Positions 37,401-52,900 of a stretch of DNA of 64,000 bases are shown here, in pieces. Source of the stretch: Ooceraea biroi (Eukaryota; Arthropoda; Insecta; Hymenoptera; Formicidae); contig NC_039512.1 in NCBI RefSeq assembly GCF_003672135.1, forward strand, positions 8,944,874 to 9,008,873, in the 5' to 3' direction. The notes beneath the pieces are model-generated. The model made no database searches. It saw nothing but the letters and a program-made list of their open reading frames with translations, and was not told the DNA's origin. A program made the position numbers and the translations under genes. Positions within the stretch are counted from its first letter, which is position 1; every line of letters begins with the position of its first letter.

Positions 37401-40400
37401 AATAGCCAAGCGAACACACGTAACCCGATGAATCCCCGGAAGTCTCTCCTTCTTTCTCTACGCTGAAAGAGAAACGGATGACTGCATCGAATGTATAGCA
37501 TGCGTCATTTCAATGATACAAGTTTTATCGATTTCGAGCAATGTCGTTTTTTTGCTATTGATAGTACCTTCACCGCTTCATGTCTATGTCGCCACATTTC
37601 TGAGAAACTTTTGGCTGTATAAAATCATTATTGCACATTAGAGTAATTTAGAGTGGCCAAGGATAATTTATTAAATAATCTTGATATTATAAACCAGGGA
37701 TTAAATGAAGATTTAATTGAAATAATCGTCTATCCTTATGCTTACTTTTTTTACGCCTTTTTCCGACAAAATTTCCTGAAAAAAATCCGTTACGGATAGC
37801 AAAGTTTGCATTATCGATCATTTTATTTCGCTTTTATTTTTCACGAGTTACATGGTGTTGCTCTCGATTTTCGGAATACGCCTATCGCCTATCGCGGTCC
37901 GATCCAGTCGCTGGGAGCACACCGACGCGTCGCGACGCTGCGTCGGCTCGACGTCGTCGCGCCGGACGTGACGAGCACGACGAGTGGCGGACAGAAAAAG
38001 ACAGAAAGAGACGGAGACGAGAACAGAAAAGAGGATGTAGATAGAAGCATATCCCGAGACAAGAATGGAATGGAAAAGAGCTTGTTAGATAGACGTGAAT
38101 GCTCGATAACGTTGAGAAATCGAGATTACTTTGATTTGCCATTAAAGTATGATAAACAGTCGAACTATTCCAACAGAATAGAACATTATTTTTCGATATT
38201 TTATTATTAATCATCCATTTTATATGTTGCCTCATGTCAATCGTGTAGACATTATTGTAGACTTGCTTGAATAGAAAAGTCTTGGAGAAATGGTCAAGAT
38301 GTGAGGAACTATGCTTAAGCGGGATATTCATTCTCCGTGTAATATATACATAGTATACAGGGTGGGGCAATAACTATTACCACCTTAAATATCTTCTAAT
38401 TTATAAGGTCCAGAGGAAAATTTATGTAATCAAAATTATACGGTACGAAGGGGGCTAACATATGGCGATAATAATTTTTGTCCTGGTGGAGGCGCTTCGA
38501 AGATATCAAGGTCACCTTCATTTTTTTAATAGGTTCGGTATGTTTTTTTCCATAATTTTATAGAGGAGCTTAAAACAAGTACGGAACTCATGACACAAAA
38601 TTATTGAACAAGATTAAATGTAAATGAAAACGATAAAAAATACATTTTTATATTAAATGAAATTTACGTTTAAAAGATGTACGAAATGACGCTTTATTAA
38701 TATGTTTTGTCGGAATGTTTTGATTTTGACATTCCTCATAAATGAGGATCAACTTGTTCTTCAAACGGATACATCGATGAAAATAAATAGGATTTTAAAT
38801 GTTCGACGCGAAGGCTGAGTGCGATTAGGATATCGTTCAGCGTATAAATTTTGCGCTCTCACTGAATTTTTTTGACATTCTCCATAAATGAGATCATTCT
38901 CCATCATGTCGACTTGTTCTTCAAATGAATACATCTTGCACGATTGACTTATCTATCGATACTACTTTTTATGTTTATCTTATCCTGTGAACTTATTAAG
39001 ATGTCCTTCAAAGGGTCTTTGTTTTCATTGAAATAAGTTTACGTCACTATTTATTTTCATCGATGTATCCGTTTGAAGAACAAGTTGATCCTCATTTATG
39101 AGGAATGTCAAAATCAAAACATTCCGACAAAACATACTAATAAAGCGTCATTTCGTACATCTTTTAAACGTAAATTTCATTTAATATAAAAATGTATTTT
39201 TTATCGTTTTCATTTACATTTAATCTTGTTCAATAATTTTGTGTCATGAGTTCCGTACTTGTTTTAAGCTCCTCTATAAAATTATGGAAAAAAACATACC
39301 GAACCTATTAAAAAAAATGAAGGTGACCTTGATATCTTCGAAGCGCCTCCACCAGGACAAAAATTATTATCGCCATATGTTAGCCCCCTTCGTACCGTAT
39401 AATTTTGATTACATAAATTTTCCTCTGGACCTTATAAATTAGAAGATATTTAAGGTGGTAATAGTTATTGCCCCACCCTGTATACATAGTAAAAAGACAC
39501 AATTATTTTTTATTTTTTTATTTTATTTTATGTCATTCTTATTTTCAACTTGTTCTTATTTTACATTCTCTCTGTGCACAGAAAAAAAGTAAGTGTCACA
39601 TCAAAACGTATATACTTGTATATACGCAACAATATTTATAATCTTCGTAAAAGAATTTAATAATCTTGAATTTCAACTATATTATAATCTTATTTCAATA
39701 TTATTGTTGTCACCTGAAGAATACAATATAATTATTTTCTCGACTAGAAAATGCGTCAAATAATAACGGAATAAGATCGTGGGCGTGGAGGTAAGAGACG
39801 TATTTTCACGTTGACGGGATTATAACTTATATCTATTATTTATTATATGCACAATTATCATACTCTACCAAATTGTTAACCTCCACGCGAAGACAGCCGC
39901 GCGATGGTAATCTAAACTGAACATAACGCACAACGCGAAAACAGTTTGAAAATATGTTATTTTCTATTTAACATTGTTTCCTTTCTATTCAAGAAAATTT
40001 TTCTTAAATAATAAAAATATATTTTTCTTGATTGAACTATTCAAAATTGCTTTATTCAAAAATTGTTTTCTTCGTTTAACGTGATATAATTTCATTTTAA
40101 TTTTAATTTAATTTAATTTTAGTTGAAATTCAAGATTATTAAATTCTTTTACGAAGATTATAAATTGTTGCGTATATACAAGTATATAAGTTTTGATGTG
40201 ACACTTACTTTTTTTCTGTGTGGTGTCCCGTGCAATCGCCCACTTTGCTAGGCTCTTATTACGATCCTACTCTACGGAGGGTGTGCAAACTTTTACCAAT
40301 ACGATTCAACACTTACATATTGATAATTATCATTTTCAATTTGTTTCTACGTTGGTACTCGTTTACCTGTTTCTCCTAACTAACAATATCGAGTATATGA

Positions 40401-43400
40401 TTTTTCGCCAAGTTGTAATACTAGATCGGGACATGAGAACTGATGCCATATGAATCACGCGGAGAAAAAGGTTGATATTCTGCGTGTTTCCTGTATAACT
40501 GAACATAGGGGCTAAAATAGGAAAAAGATGCAAAAGAGAAAACTGTATGGTTGTCAACTAGCATTCTCGTAGAAACGGGAGGAATTCGTGAGGTTTCGGA
40601 AAGGAAATTCTATAGGAAATCGGAAGATCACTCTATCGAGAAATAATCAGCAGCAGCGTATGCGTACTGTGGGAATAAGAAATTATAAACAAAAAGAAGA
40701 GTGGAAGTGACATTGGATGATCGAGTTGCACGATACAGAACATTGCAAGAAATTGAAAGAACCATGAAGGGTAATGCGAATTTCCATCACATCGAACAAG
40801 CTGTACGTATATATGTATAATGTATACCGCGCGTGTAACAGTGACGGACGAGAAAGAAAAATAGGTGCTGGACTAAACGAATAGTTGCCAAGCTGGAAAG
40901 CTTAATAGTGAAGGAGAAAGAGAGAAATATAGCATGCACGAGTAAATAGCAATGGTGGTGTGTATGAGAAAAAGAGAGAGAGAAGCGAAGGAGCCAGTGG
41001 CGAATTGACTCGAGGGCACATAGCGGGTCTCCCCACGTAAGACGTTACATAATCATCGACTCTAGTAAATTGCTAATTAACTTGAGCAGTAAGTATTCTT
41101 TTGTGGTCTTCTGACTGTGAGAATGGTAAAATCGTTGAAAGTGAAAACCAATTAATTCAATCGACTCGCGATGCTCGGAACAACTAATGCTAGGCTCAAA
41201 GTGCAACTTGAAAAGTTTGTCATTACGTTAAAACAATTTTCGAAATTACTGCAACATGATACACGAGTATTATAATATAGAGAAAATTCAAAAGACAATA
41301 TTTGAAAATAGAAATAAAGAGATATTTTTGGAAAAATGCGGAAACTGAGCTTTTTGCACACTTTGGAGAAGAACTCCCGGAAGAACTCTAGAGACGACGA
41401 CCACTCGCCATGGCGACAAGTTCGGCGATACAGCGACGAGACGGAGAGGAAAAGAGACCAAGTGCGCGAACGAGTAGCTAGCCGGCCGGCAGCGAGGGAG
41501 GTGTACGACGTTGCGGACTATCGACCCGGCCTCCGCTCCGGCTCGACGCGTGCGCCTGCCTCCGGCAACCCCTCCTACCATCCCCGCAAACCGTCTTGCC
41601 GGCGACGCGGCGTTCTACGCAACGTCGGTGCGGCGACGGTGGGACCAGCAGTGCCTCTTACGATTCCGTTCTCGCTTTGCCCTCCGTTTCGTCGTGAACG
41701 CTATTCGTACGTGTCCGGGGTGTCACCTGGTTGCATACGTACACACACACACACACACACACGCACGCACGCACACACGCACACAGTGATACGCTGCACG
41801 CACACACGCTGTTTCATATTAGATTCATCTCTACCTTAATCTGTCTTCCTATCGTTTCTCTTTCCGCTCGTCTCTCCTGCTTGTCACTTTGCTCATGCTC
41901 ATGCAGACACGTTAGTGCGAGTCACTGCCGGTGCGTGTCACTCACTCACTGATGTACAGTGTGGGTGCGATCAGACTGGCGAATATTCTTTCGTTTCGTA
42001 ATCGTGCTTCTCGTCCGTAGCGTGCAAGGACGCACCGAGGAAATTCAATTAACCAAGATTAGTGCTAACCGACATCGTGTCGATTCGATTGGTCGTTTCA
42101 TACCGGCGTCGCCGCTACCTCTTCCTCTTCCTCCTCTTTCTTCTTCTTCCTCTTTTGACATTTTCTCCAAAAAGTGTTTCTATAAATGCGCAGAAACATG
42201 TATATCCGTGGACAAGAACTTGGATGCGTGTCGAACGAGCTTCTTCATGAACCTTCAACCGAGATGTTGAAATAATCGGAAGACGGAAAGGGCGAAAAAG
42301 GAAATGATAAGAAATAAAGAGAGAGAGAGAGAGAGACAGAGAAGCTTCTCAGAATGAAGATGATAAAGTGATAAAATTCAAAAGTGGCCGAAGAATCTTC
42401 TTCATCTCTTTCGCCGGTAAACTGAAGAGAACGCGGCTGTTCCGTTTCAATCGTCACGCTTTGCGCGGTCGGTCTTTCACACCTGCATCGGTCTATTGGC
42501 TTTTGTCTATTACCTAAAGTTTCTTACCTAGATATCATCATTTGTTGTTAATTAAACTCGATCTACATGATTATAAATACATCCTATAGATAAATTAATG
42601 TATGTCGATGACTCCAGGATTGTCACTCCGCTTGTGGTCATGCACATCATCCACAAGGTATTCCATGCATTTTATTATATTATTTGCCGTGTATTTCATC
42701 TTTCAACTGTTCAACTAGTGTGATATATAATGTTCGTGTTTTTCAAAAAGTTGTCTAAGCGAACAAAGTTTCAATCAATATCATGTACGTGACTGTTTTC
42801 CTGATTCCGCAAACGACAGTGCTGCAATACAAAGTTGTTATGCAATCTCTTGCTTCGCTCTCTTATTTTCACTGGAAACTTGTTAATTGACAATTGCCTT
42901 TCGATTCAACGTCTCGCCGAGACCAGACGATTTCAATCGTCACATTTCCTCTTTGTTACATCAATCATTGATGGAAACGCAACGATCATCTTCCGATTAC
43001 TGATTAATCTTGTGTCATCTTAGGATCCATGAGATGAACATTCAAAGTGAAAATATTTTTGCTAACATTTTAGTGATTCATCGATCAATTCTGGCAATCA
43101 TCTCGATGATCAGATGTTCACATAATCATGTGAGACGTTACAACTTTCTAACTTTAAATATTTTTCACATACTAGACACAGGGATTAATTTTGAACCGTA
43201 TATCGGAGTCTGTGCATAGCCATTTTTTTCCTTCACTGTGCAAATCCGCAAAGTGACCACACGTATGGGTACCAGCATTCTACTCCGTTCGCGTATCACG
43301 TATATACGCACACCCACGCACGTGTACATACACAGTACACACGCACACATACGTATATCGGTGATATCACTCTCATGTAACGATCCAATACATTTTAATC

Positions 43401-46400
43401 ATATTCGATTACAAGATGTAATGACGTAAGAAAATATTAAAGACATGATTTTCAAGAGCGATACGCGCATATGCGCGCGTGCATGTACACATATACGTAT
43501 GCATATATACACTTGTATGTCCATCACGTTTACCTGGCGATTTATAATATACACACGTACGTACCTATACGATGCGCAGAGGGTGCAATTCGGATCCCGA
43601 GCCCGTGCCTGAGCGTCTCTTATAAACACTGCCTCGAAGGCTCAAAAGAAGAAAGTGGTGGTGAAGTGGTGGATAAGGACGAGATCCAGGAGTCGCGCAT
43701 AGTGTGGTATATCACATCCATATTGACGTTGAAGAGCCACGGTTTCTCCCTCGACAGGACGTCTCCGACCTTGGCCTGCTGACGGCGCCGTCATCGTAGT
43801 CGCCGTCGTCGTCGTCGTCGAAAAACGGCCGACAACTCAGCGTCCCCCTCGCTAATATAGCGACCGTGTCTCATTACTACTGTCCCACTGCCCCACACAC
43901 CGCGGCCTCATGATTGGTTCATTCTGGAATCTTTGCCGTGCGTGCCCTTCAATGCCGATTGACAAGGTGAGACAACCGCGAAGCCCTAGAACAGAGTCGA
44001 AGAATTGTGCCTTGTGTACGAAACGTGATCTCTTGGGAATTAGAGGTACTCTGTGATTAGGAAACGTACGCTTACTTTGTAGCACTTTCGAGCGGTCTCG
44101 TGAACTTAAACGCAAGTGCTCGACGATGATTTCTTTCTTGGCAAAGTACTCACGCGGAGAACTACTATTTTATACTTAATAGACAGACACGTATCGGCGA
44201 AACTAAATTTGCCAAACAGAAAAGTTATTCATGTATCTAAATCCCATTTCATCCTAGTTTTGTATAATCTTGCTTCGTTTGTCTTTCTGCTATGAATCTT
44301 ATGAGTCTTGTGAAGCCACAAGCGATCCGAGCAGATCCGAGCTGACATTCATTTGATATTTTTCTTGAACACTTCTTTTTAAATATGTTTGAAATATTTG
44401 TACATTTTATAGAAACGTTTAATATAATGAAAAAAGTTTCATCATTAGTCATAATATCTATCATAGCCATAAATCAATAGCTTTAATATGATGTGCCATG
44501 TGCTTGATAAATCTTTATCATCATGTGTATTGAAAAGTTGATGAAACAGCACTTATTGTGGGAGAAAATTGAAAACAGTTCTTTGTGTGAGGTGGGCTAT
44601 AGGATAAAGAGGGCAGAGACAGTGAGCTAAGCGAAACTTCTGGACACTTCACTTGTACCTATCCTTGCAATTTTCAAGGAGATGTGATCAAGCTAAGAGA
44701 GTCTCGTCAACTATAGACACACAGATTACCCAATCATTCTACTTCGCGACTTCAGTTTATTCGTCTTGTGGCTTGAGCTGCCGATTAAATCCAAATCAAA
44801 TTTGGAAGTTTCAATAAACTCTCCAACGGACAATTTGTCCATGCAAGTCAGCAGGATTTTATTAGAAAGCTGGCAAATTGTGACGAAAGGATATCCAGAA
44901 GCTGAGGCTAAAGTCTTGTGGTGAATATAGAATCCGGATAAAAATGGAATAACTACCGTGCAATAGCACAATAGTATGCGGGTCGTTGACCTGTTTCTAT
45001 ATATATAGTATGGCCGCCGTCACCGTAAAAAGTCGCGACACTGATGAACTTTATTGTAAATCATATAAATTTGCGTGTCGCAATTGTTTCTTGAGAAATG
45101 GTTCTAATTATACTCGCATACTCGTCGAAATCGAAAAGTACATCATTGATCGATGTACATTGTACACGATGGAGGATATTTCGTACGCACATGATACATC
45201 TGTGAGTCCAACCGGATGTGAAAGCAGGGACAAGGGTAGAGCGTGTCGATCGTCGTTGCAGCCGCAGCGGCCGCTGGCGCAACCCTCGCCGCCGCGTGCA
45301 AATCGTCGTCACGTAAGGGATAGTAGGAGAGAAAAACGGCATTGCGCCACCGCTCGCACCCGTTTGTCGATATACTCGCTCGATAAACGTGTACGTTTGT
45401 CGCAAAATGTACATTTTGTTATTAGGCTGCTGCCGTTGCTAATCAATCTCTGTATCGAGCAGACAAAATATTTGTCATTAACGAACATTTGTTGTCAATC
45501 TTTCAGTTGGAACTACTAAGGTTTCAACTAATTTCAGAGTATAAAGCCTCTTAACATAGAGGTACTTGAATCAACGTGAATATGAAAACAAACTGCAAAA
45601 GCTCAAAAAAGCAATTTAATAAGGAAACGATACTCTCTGTGGAATTGAAGATTGCCGGATATCGCAAAGAGATTACACGAATTATATATTCCGATATTTG
45701 AATGTTGCTATATTCTACTATATTACGTGTACCTTGAACATTTTACATTTGACAGAGAATTGCCGTGACTCGTTTGGTAAACGTTGAACTTTTAACGCTC
45801 TCGCTGAATGCCGGAACTTGATGTAAATATATACCTGGACATTGACGCTTGTCCGGCATTTAATACATTATTTATAGGCCCTTTAGGCGTTCTATTTCGT
45901 TTCGACGCGGTGTCGCACGAGATGCACGAGAAAGAATTTTACACGGGACCGTTTTTATACGGAAAATGTCAATCTCTGCAGGTAGCACCAGCACTGCGCC
46001 ACCGTCGTGTCTTTGTCGATATTTGCATTGCATGTCATGTGACACATTGTCTTTTACGAAACGTATTTACACACGAGCCTATTCAAAATACATACGTTTA
46101 ACGATTCAACGATATTATTCGTTCTTTCACGTTAAAATTGCCAATGTTTTCTTCTCCGTTGCTTGCTTCATCTATGTCGGCACGATTGTGCCGATGTATC
46201 AAGATGATTCTTCTTTAACACTAGATTTACCAAGAGAGTCAAAATGACTTGTCTGGTATTTTGTTATAATGATTACTCATTTTTATTACATCTTATTTTC
46301 CATTTCTATTAAGTTTAATTAACAAAAAATATATAACTTTACATTACTGTATTTTCGCATTTTTTGTGATTGTGTAAATTAAATTGCAATCTACTTTACG

Positions 46401-49400
46401 TATTTAATTGTCGTCATATTATTGGGAACGTAATCTGACATCGTGTAAATAACGATGCAATCAATACTGTACACGTGGTTACCATGTATCATCTTGCAAA
46501 TACACTTAAGCAAAGCAGAATTATTCGATATTCGCGCGAGATAAACTTACTGGCGGAGCACAAAGTTCGAACTGGTCATTAAAGTAGGTGGATGAATTTG
46601 CGAGTGCATACATTGCAAGTATGCGGTCCAAGCGTGCCGTTCAGTTGTTAAGCATGATTAAGCGCGCTAGTAAAAAGTCGCAAAACTTTCTCGCGTCACA
46701 TTTGATCATACACACATACACACACACACACGTGATTGTTGAGCGACAGTAATGCAATCTTTATAGAAAATCAATTTCGTTCATCGATACTAATTTAAGA
46801 ATTTTTTTTAACTCCCATTCTTTTGTCACCTGTCTCTATCGGGACATTTTGCATTCTTTGGATTCAGTAAAGGACTTGGATGAAATGCATCTTCAGATGC
46901 ACTCAGCATATCAGCCTAAGCACTTTTCGCCAGATCCTGTGGAAATAATTTAAGAATAAAAAAGAAACAGTTAAAAATAATCAAGAAGCATGGTAGTATC
47001 TCGCGCCAAGTGTACGCGCAGCGTGAGAAGTATTATGATGCAATGTTCCTACTACTGGAATTGGAACAAACTTTGAAATAAATCTCTAGTCATGGATCAG
47101 AGCAGGCAGCCGAATGTTGCAAATAATGAAGATTACGATACAATTTTGGCTACTTCAAAGCTACTTGGACGTTGACGATTATGCGGGGATGATGCGGAGG
47201 CACGGCTAGCGCTGAAGCTTTGTGCATTTATTTCATAAACTTGACACGGAAACAAAACTCTCTTTTGACAAAGAGATAAGTAGATGTAATTTCCTCGTTA
47301 GTTAGCGCTATAACTTTTTCATTCTTGATCATGAACGATACTCGAACGCGTCATCGATATTCATTTGTTTTGCCATTCCTTTTCTTATCTTTTCCCAATG
47401 ACGATTACTCCCGACAGCCGCTGACACGCGAAGAAAGCAACAAGATTCACTTTCCTCTCATCCGCCGAGAAAATGGATTTCTCCAATCGAGAATTACTTT
47501 GTGGCAAAATAAAATGTCAGAGAGAGAGAGAGAGAAAAAGGAAAGTACGAATGGGTAAATGTAGGGATAGATACCTCCACTAGCGGATTCTGATGTCGAT
47601 AATGGAGGCGGGGGTTTGACAAAATTATTTGGTTTAATATTTTTCTTAGTATCACGCATTTTCGTCCTAGATTTTTCAAACAAATTTAGCAAAACTGATT
47701 TCTTTATTTGGAAGGGGGGGAGGAGGTTTAACCCGAAACCTCCCCCTCTCCCAAGATCCGCCAGTGCATATCTCCGTATCTTAATTGCCTCCTCTCACTT
47801 ACTTATTTATTTAGCTATCACTTTAAAGACTAAACTAATACGCGTGCCCTGATTAGGATATTAAATCACACAGTCGTTTTCGGATTAGAAACTGCATGCT
47901 TCGATACGTATATATCTTTTATGAAAAGGAAATATCTTACGGAAGGAAAATAAAAATTGGCTTCGAGCCTGACGACCAAGTTATACGATCAAGCTGTACT
48001 GAGGAAACACATAAATATTGGTGGCAAATAAAATCGTACGACTCGTGTAGACATCACGCGCGATGCAAGAGACCTATTGACAAATTTTAGTGGAGATCAC
48101 TCTTGATGGCAGCCACCGTTTTTCTTCAACTTGACTGTTCTCCATATATTTACTCTATTCTATTAGAAATGCGAAACATCTCACTATCAAAAACTATTCC
48201 TTACTGTAACTTTTTTAAATCATTTTTTGCTCATTAATTTTTGATGAAAAATATCAAGAGTCGTTCTTCAGCTTTGAGTATCCAAAACAAATCCATCAAT
48301 CTATGAATGTACAAATCACGTAAAATTAACCATAACTTTCGTACCTATTTTCTTTAATAATAATCTAGTCTATCACGGGTTTCCCGTTCTCAGGAATTTT
48401 ATTCGGAGATTCTTACTTTATTAATCATCGATACAATGATTGTTCGCCACGATATTCTTTCTCACACGGTGTTCCTTTTCTTTTATGTATCAACAAGAAT
48501 CTTTCAGTAATTATTCCTTTGGCTTTTCCTTTGACGATCAAGGAAGGAAAAGGAAAAAGAAATGTGCTTTATGTCGTCTGGGCGCGGCGACCTACAGTAA
48601 AGGTTAACGTTGTCCCACATTGCCATTAATAAATAAACGTCGAAGAATCGATAGTCGTCTATGCACGGTTCACGGCGGAACCGTGTAGGAACATGCCGTT
48701 TATTGTCTGAAAGCCTGTACTCGTTTCAAATTCAATCAAACCCAGAAGAACGTTTGCTTCTTTTACTGACATAAAAATAGATTTCTTTGTCACTTTTAAG
48801 CTTGTCACTTAAAATTAATGAAAATTAATAAAATTAAAGTAATTGGATATACTATATAACTTCATAAAAAAATTAATAAATTTCTCGAGCAGAAATTGGC
48901 GTAACGTGTCATTGACACATAAAACCGCAACGAATCGAAAAATAAAAAAAAACTATATTCACGTACGAATAGAAGCGTATGTATAGAATTTGTAGTTCCC
49001 GCCGCGCGGTTTGAAATTGAGCAGATTTTCCACTGTACGATGATTTCTAACACGGCACTGTGTTTTAATTACGTGTTACAGCAGCTTCATTCGGAATATA
49101 GGAGCACGTACACATGGCACGAGTACACAGGACCGCAGGAACATATGGTTGTGCGACGCGCGCCACAACCACCATCGAGTAAGTACAAGATTTGTAATTA
49201 CGACAATTATTCACATGCACACACATGTCGTAGTGATTTTTGGCAAATATTAATCCTAAACAGCAAGCAATAATTCGCCTGCCAAAGAGCATAAAAATCA
49301 AATGCACTAATGATGTAATGTTTATGTAATGTTTTGCATAATAGCTACGCGTATAAACTTTTATTACCTTTTTCATAAATTTGCTTGTGTATTACGTGTA

Positions 49401-49886
49401 TCTGTGTAAAATATTAGGTAAATGTTCAGATTAGGGGCGATTTATTTATTTCGAATATGAAAAATTTTATTGAGGAGAAAGACGTGCACATAATTAGATG
49501 TCTGCTGTTTAGGTTTAATGCGCTATAGCAAACTCTCGTATTTATTCGAGCGTGAATTGGCCGATTTATCCAAGGATTTTATTCACCGGCTCCATACGCG
49601 TTGTTTCGTCTACCATCGCGCATTTGAGTTGTTTCAACTCCATTTTAACGATAATATTTTAATAAGAGGAAACTTCCATTCTTAAAATGTATACGTATGT
49701 ACTCCAGTACACGCTCCCACAAGTATTCTACTCGCTAAACTATTCACATTTTTCTCTTTACATATTAGTCTCGTAACAGAGTGTGTGCCTTTATAGTGAT
49801 CTTGTTTACTCATGTTATATTACTGGTATCGTTGACGCACTCGCTCACCATCACACATAACACACACAGACACACACACACACAGA

Positions 49887-49932
<46 letters not shown>

Positions 49933-52900
49933 CTCCGTTTATTGCTTACACTATATTCTCATATAATTTTACGATATATACATATATATATATAAAAGAA
50001 TACATTATATATATATATATATATATATATATAATGTATTCTTTTTATATATTGTACACACATGTGTTGACGACACTTTTAGATGGCCGCATTATATAAT
50101 TTACGTGATATGTCCTGTTCGTGTTGTAAAATTTTCACTTTGCCCCATGTATACCGATGTGTCCCTGTGTGTGAACGCTTCAATCAGACTAGATACGCAT
50201 CTTTATTTGCCAGCAACTTGGATCCATTTCGGAGTCAGTTCTCAAAAACAGATGCCAGCTGTTAATCAAATCGGTGGATCTGTTCATAGAAACACCGTCT
50301 GCACTGATGCACGACTAAGTGCAAAAATGCCATTTTATTTCGAGATTCATGTCGGAATCCATTTCCACCGATTGATTTTTCAGCTAGTCATTGCTCGAAT
50401 TTAATTGTCCACGATCTTGCACGATCCTTCTCGCGACCTCGTTTTACATGAGGCAATTTGGCCGCAATAAATTCCGCCCCGTTAACTCTTCCATCCCGTC
50501 GACGACGCTCATTTCCAATCTTGAAAAATAAAGTAAACCCGCGATCGTGGATCGTGAACGATCGAACCCTCCTTCCTACTCTCTCTTCTATCCTTTTACA
50601 CTTTCCTCGCGTAATCTTTCACTAACGTTCCTCTTTTACTTTTCCTTTTTTCACCAATTGGACGAGTTGGAGCGTTAATTAACGTTGTGCCACTTGATCG
50701 TTACGCGTAAATGTAAATTTTCAAAATATTATTTATCATATTTAATGCTATGAAATTCCACATAAAACTATTGTACGTTGATCGATCAAGAAAGAAACAA
50801 TTTATACATATGTGAGCAATATGTATGAGTCGAATGAAAAATATTTGTAGGTATCGCATCTCATCATTTTTAATAATAGTATACCGATTCCCGAAAAACT
50901 TGAACGAAAACGGTAATTTAAGTCTCCCTTTTATTTGCTTGAACTTGAAGTGACCGTTTTGATTGTTATTTGATATTGTTTGCCAAAATTTCGCGATACG
51001 GTTAAAATGAGAATTGAACATTTCAAAAAAAATGTCAAATGATTACAATGATTAATAATTATAATCAAACAATTAACAATAAATGATTCTAACCACAAGA
51101 CACACATACACGCATACAAACACGTTACATCCGAAATTTGATGCCAATTGATGTTGAGATTAGGGTCTATACACGATCTCGATCGTAAACACGATAAACA
51201 GTTAATCGGCTAGAAAGGAAAGAAAAAAGGAAAAATGAGAGGCGTTAAAAGACAGATATAAGAAAAAAGTAAAAGAGAAAAACGAGAGAATGCGATGCCA
51301 GCTGCGAATTTTGATTGCAGCGAAGCAACCGAGCGCGAAGCTACAATCGGCCAAGTCAACTGAGGATGAGAACAGCGAAGGTAAGATGAACGATTCGAAC
51401 GGAGCTAACGCAAATGCAGAGACTCGAATTTCACTTCGGATTGTTTTCGTTCACTTGACACCTCGGAGAGAACCCTCCTGGCTGCTATTATCCGTACCCG
51501 TCATTGATTTGCTAACTGGCAAAAAAGGCTTGTAGCTGAGCTGTCAACTTGTTCATCGGACGAGGGGGAGAGCGAGAGAGAGTATAGCGCTTTTCTTTTT
51601 CTCCCAAGATCGCAAACCCATTATAGTTTATTCCAATTTGCATTTTGCATACGTATATGATGTTTTGCATATTGTTTGCATATTATTCATACGTTATTTT
51701 CATATTATTTGTACGAGTATGTTGGAATGCGTTAGATATAATCATGTGCATTATTAGCCTCTTCTTATTTTCGTCGAGATGAAAACAGTGATGGTGTTGA
51801 TATGAGTGAGTTATTGCAAAAAATTCTTTCGCTTTCCACGTAATTTTTATTAGATAAATTAGCTATTGGAACAGAGGATCCAACTTTGTATGAACCTGAA
51901 AGAACTTTTCAAACGATTTAATCCGAGTGATTGCTAGTAGGTAATCCCTTATTGGTAAATTAGGTTGCGCAGATTGTTCCTCCTTATCCACTTCTATCAC
52001 ATCTTTTTCTCCTTTTTAATGCTCGCATTCATGCAACGACAAGCATAATCATTCCTTGGCTTAAAATCATCAATAATGACCTTGCGGAATCGCAATTATC
52101 GCAATCGTTATTAATTGATCATATCTTTTATGATTTAGCAGAATCGGAAATGGAATATTTGAGCGAATTTTTCAAATAGGAAATTTAATTTTTGATTCGC
52201 TTGTGAGAAACAAAAAAGCGCATTTCCAAATTATTTATTTTAATACATTATATTGGCAAATTGCCAAATTACTGATCTTGCGAAACCGCAAATAAAACAC
52301 TGACTTTTTAAAATCCCCTAATAATAGTATAATCGGCTAACAAATGGCTGACGATATTCGTGATACAAACGCCACATAATTGTAGATGACAATCGCTATT
52401 CGTAGTCGAATAATGAAAAATTCCTTTAGTGTCCGTCTACATAAAAAAATGTATCAATATTATCGTAGCAATCTTATTACCCAGCAGACACTTTAATACT
52501 TTGCCGACCAATCGGGAACATTTCGCAGTTTTTTCTATTATATCAAATCATTATTTTATTATTTGAAGCTATTTGTTTTAAGGGTGTTTAAATTTAAGAA
52601 TATTACTACATGTCACTTGCAAAAATGCATGGTGTCCAGCGTATGGTCAGGCTATTCGCGCGGTCGACAATATGTTAAAGAAATGCGCGATGTATTCATG
52701 TAGAATATCTACACATTGTACATTATTGTACATTACGGTACACGTGATATAGGTACATAGATTGTATTAAAAGCATAAAGCAAAACGCAAAGCGTAAATC
52801 ATGCAAATTAGAGTGTGAATAAAAAGTGTTCAACTCTGCTTCGACCATGTTTAACGATACTCTTATATCTCGTTTATTAAACGAAATATTTCCTTCGTGC

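Larger units (their letters stand above)
31643..49081. other. 17.4 kb first intron of the MDM1-like gene
   Basis: Contains the CAGGGTTC MITE at 32303, a nad6 NUMT, a hAT-like MITE, an inverted dispersed repeat, the 38358-39480 palindrome and other elements listed separately. GC-rich patches near 41380-41720, 43590-43950 and 45230-45400 stand out from the AT-rich background and could be unannotated promoters or exons. No frame in the intron shows a recognised domain. Related ~50 bp segments at about 33766-33815 and 34361-34410 are direct repeats. Confidence 0.55.

Noticed and set aside
37882..38370. 162-codon minus frame
   Set aside because: It overlaps an equally long + frame and the edge of the palindromic transposon; no domain seen.
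41336..41839. 167-codon + frame in the GC-rich patch
   Set aside because: It runs into a CA microsatellite encoding alternating His/Thr, and competing frames are open on both strands.
44986..45519. 177-codon + frame
   Set aside because: No recognised motif, no splice context, overlaps an open frame on the other strand, and composition changes abruptly along it.
47896..48090. 64-codon + frame with basic residues
   Set aside because: No splice signals in a phase compatible with the MDM1-like gene and no motif.
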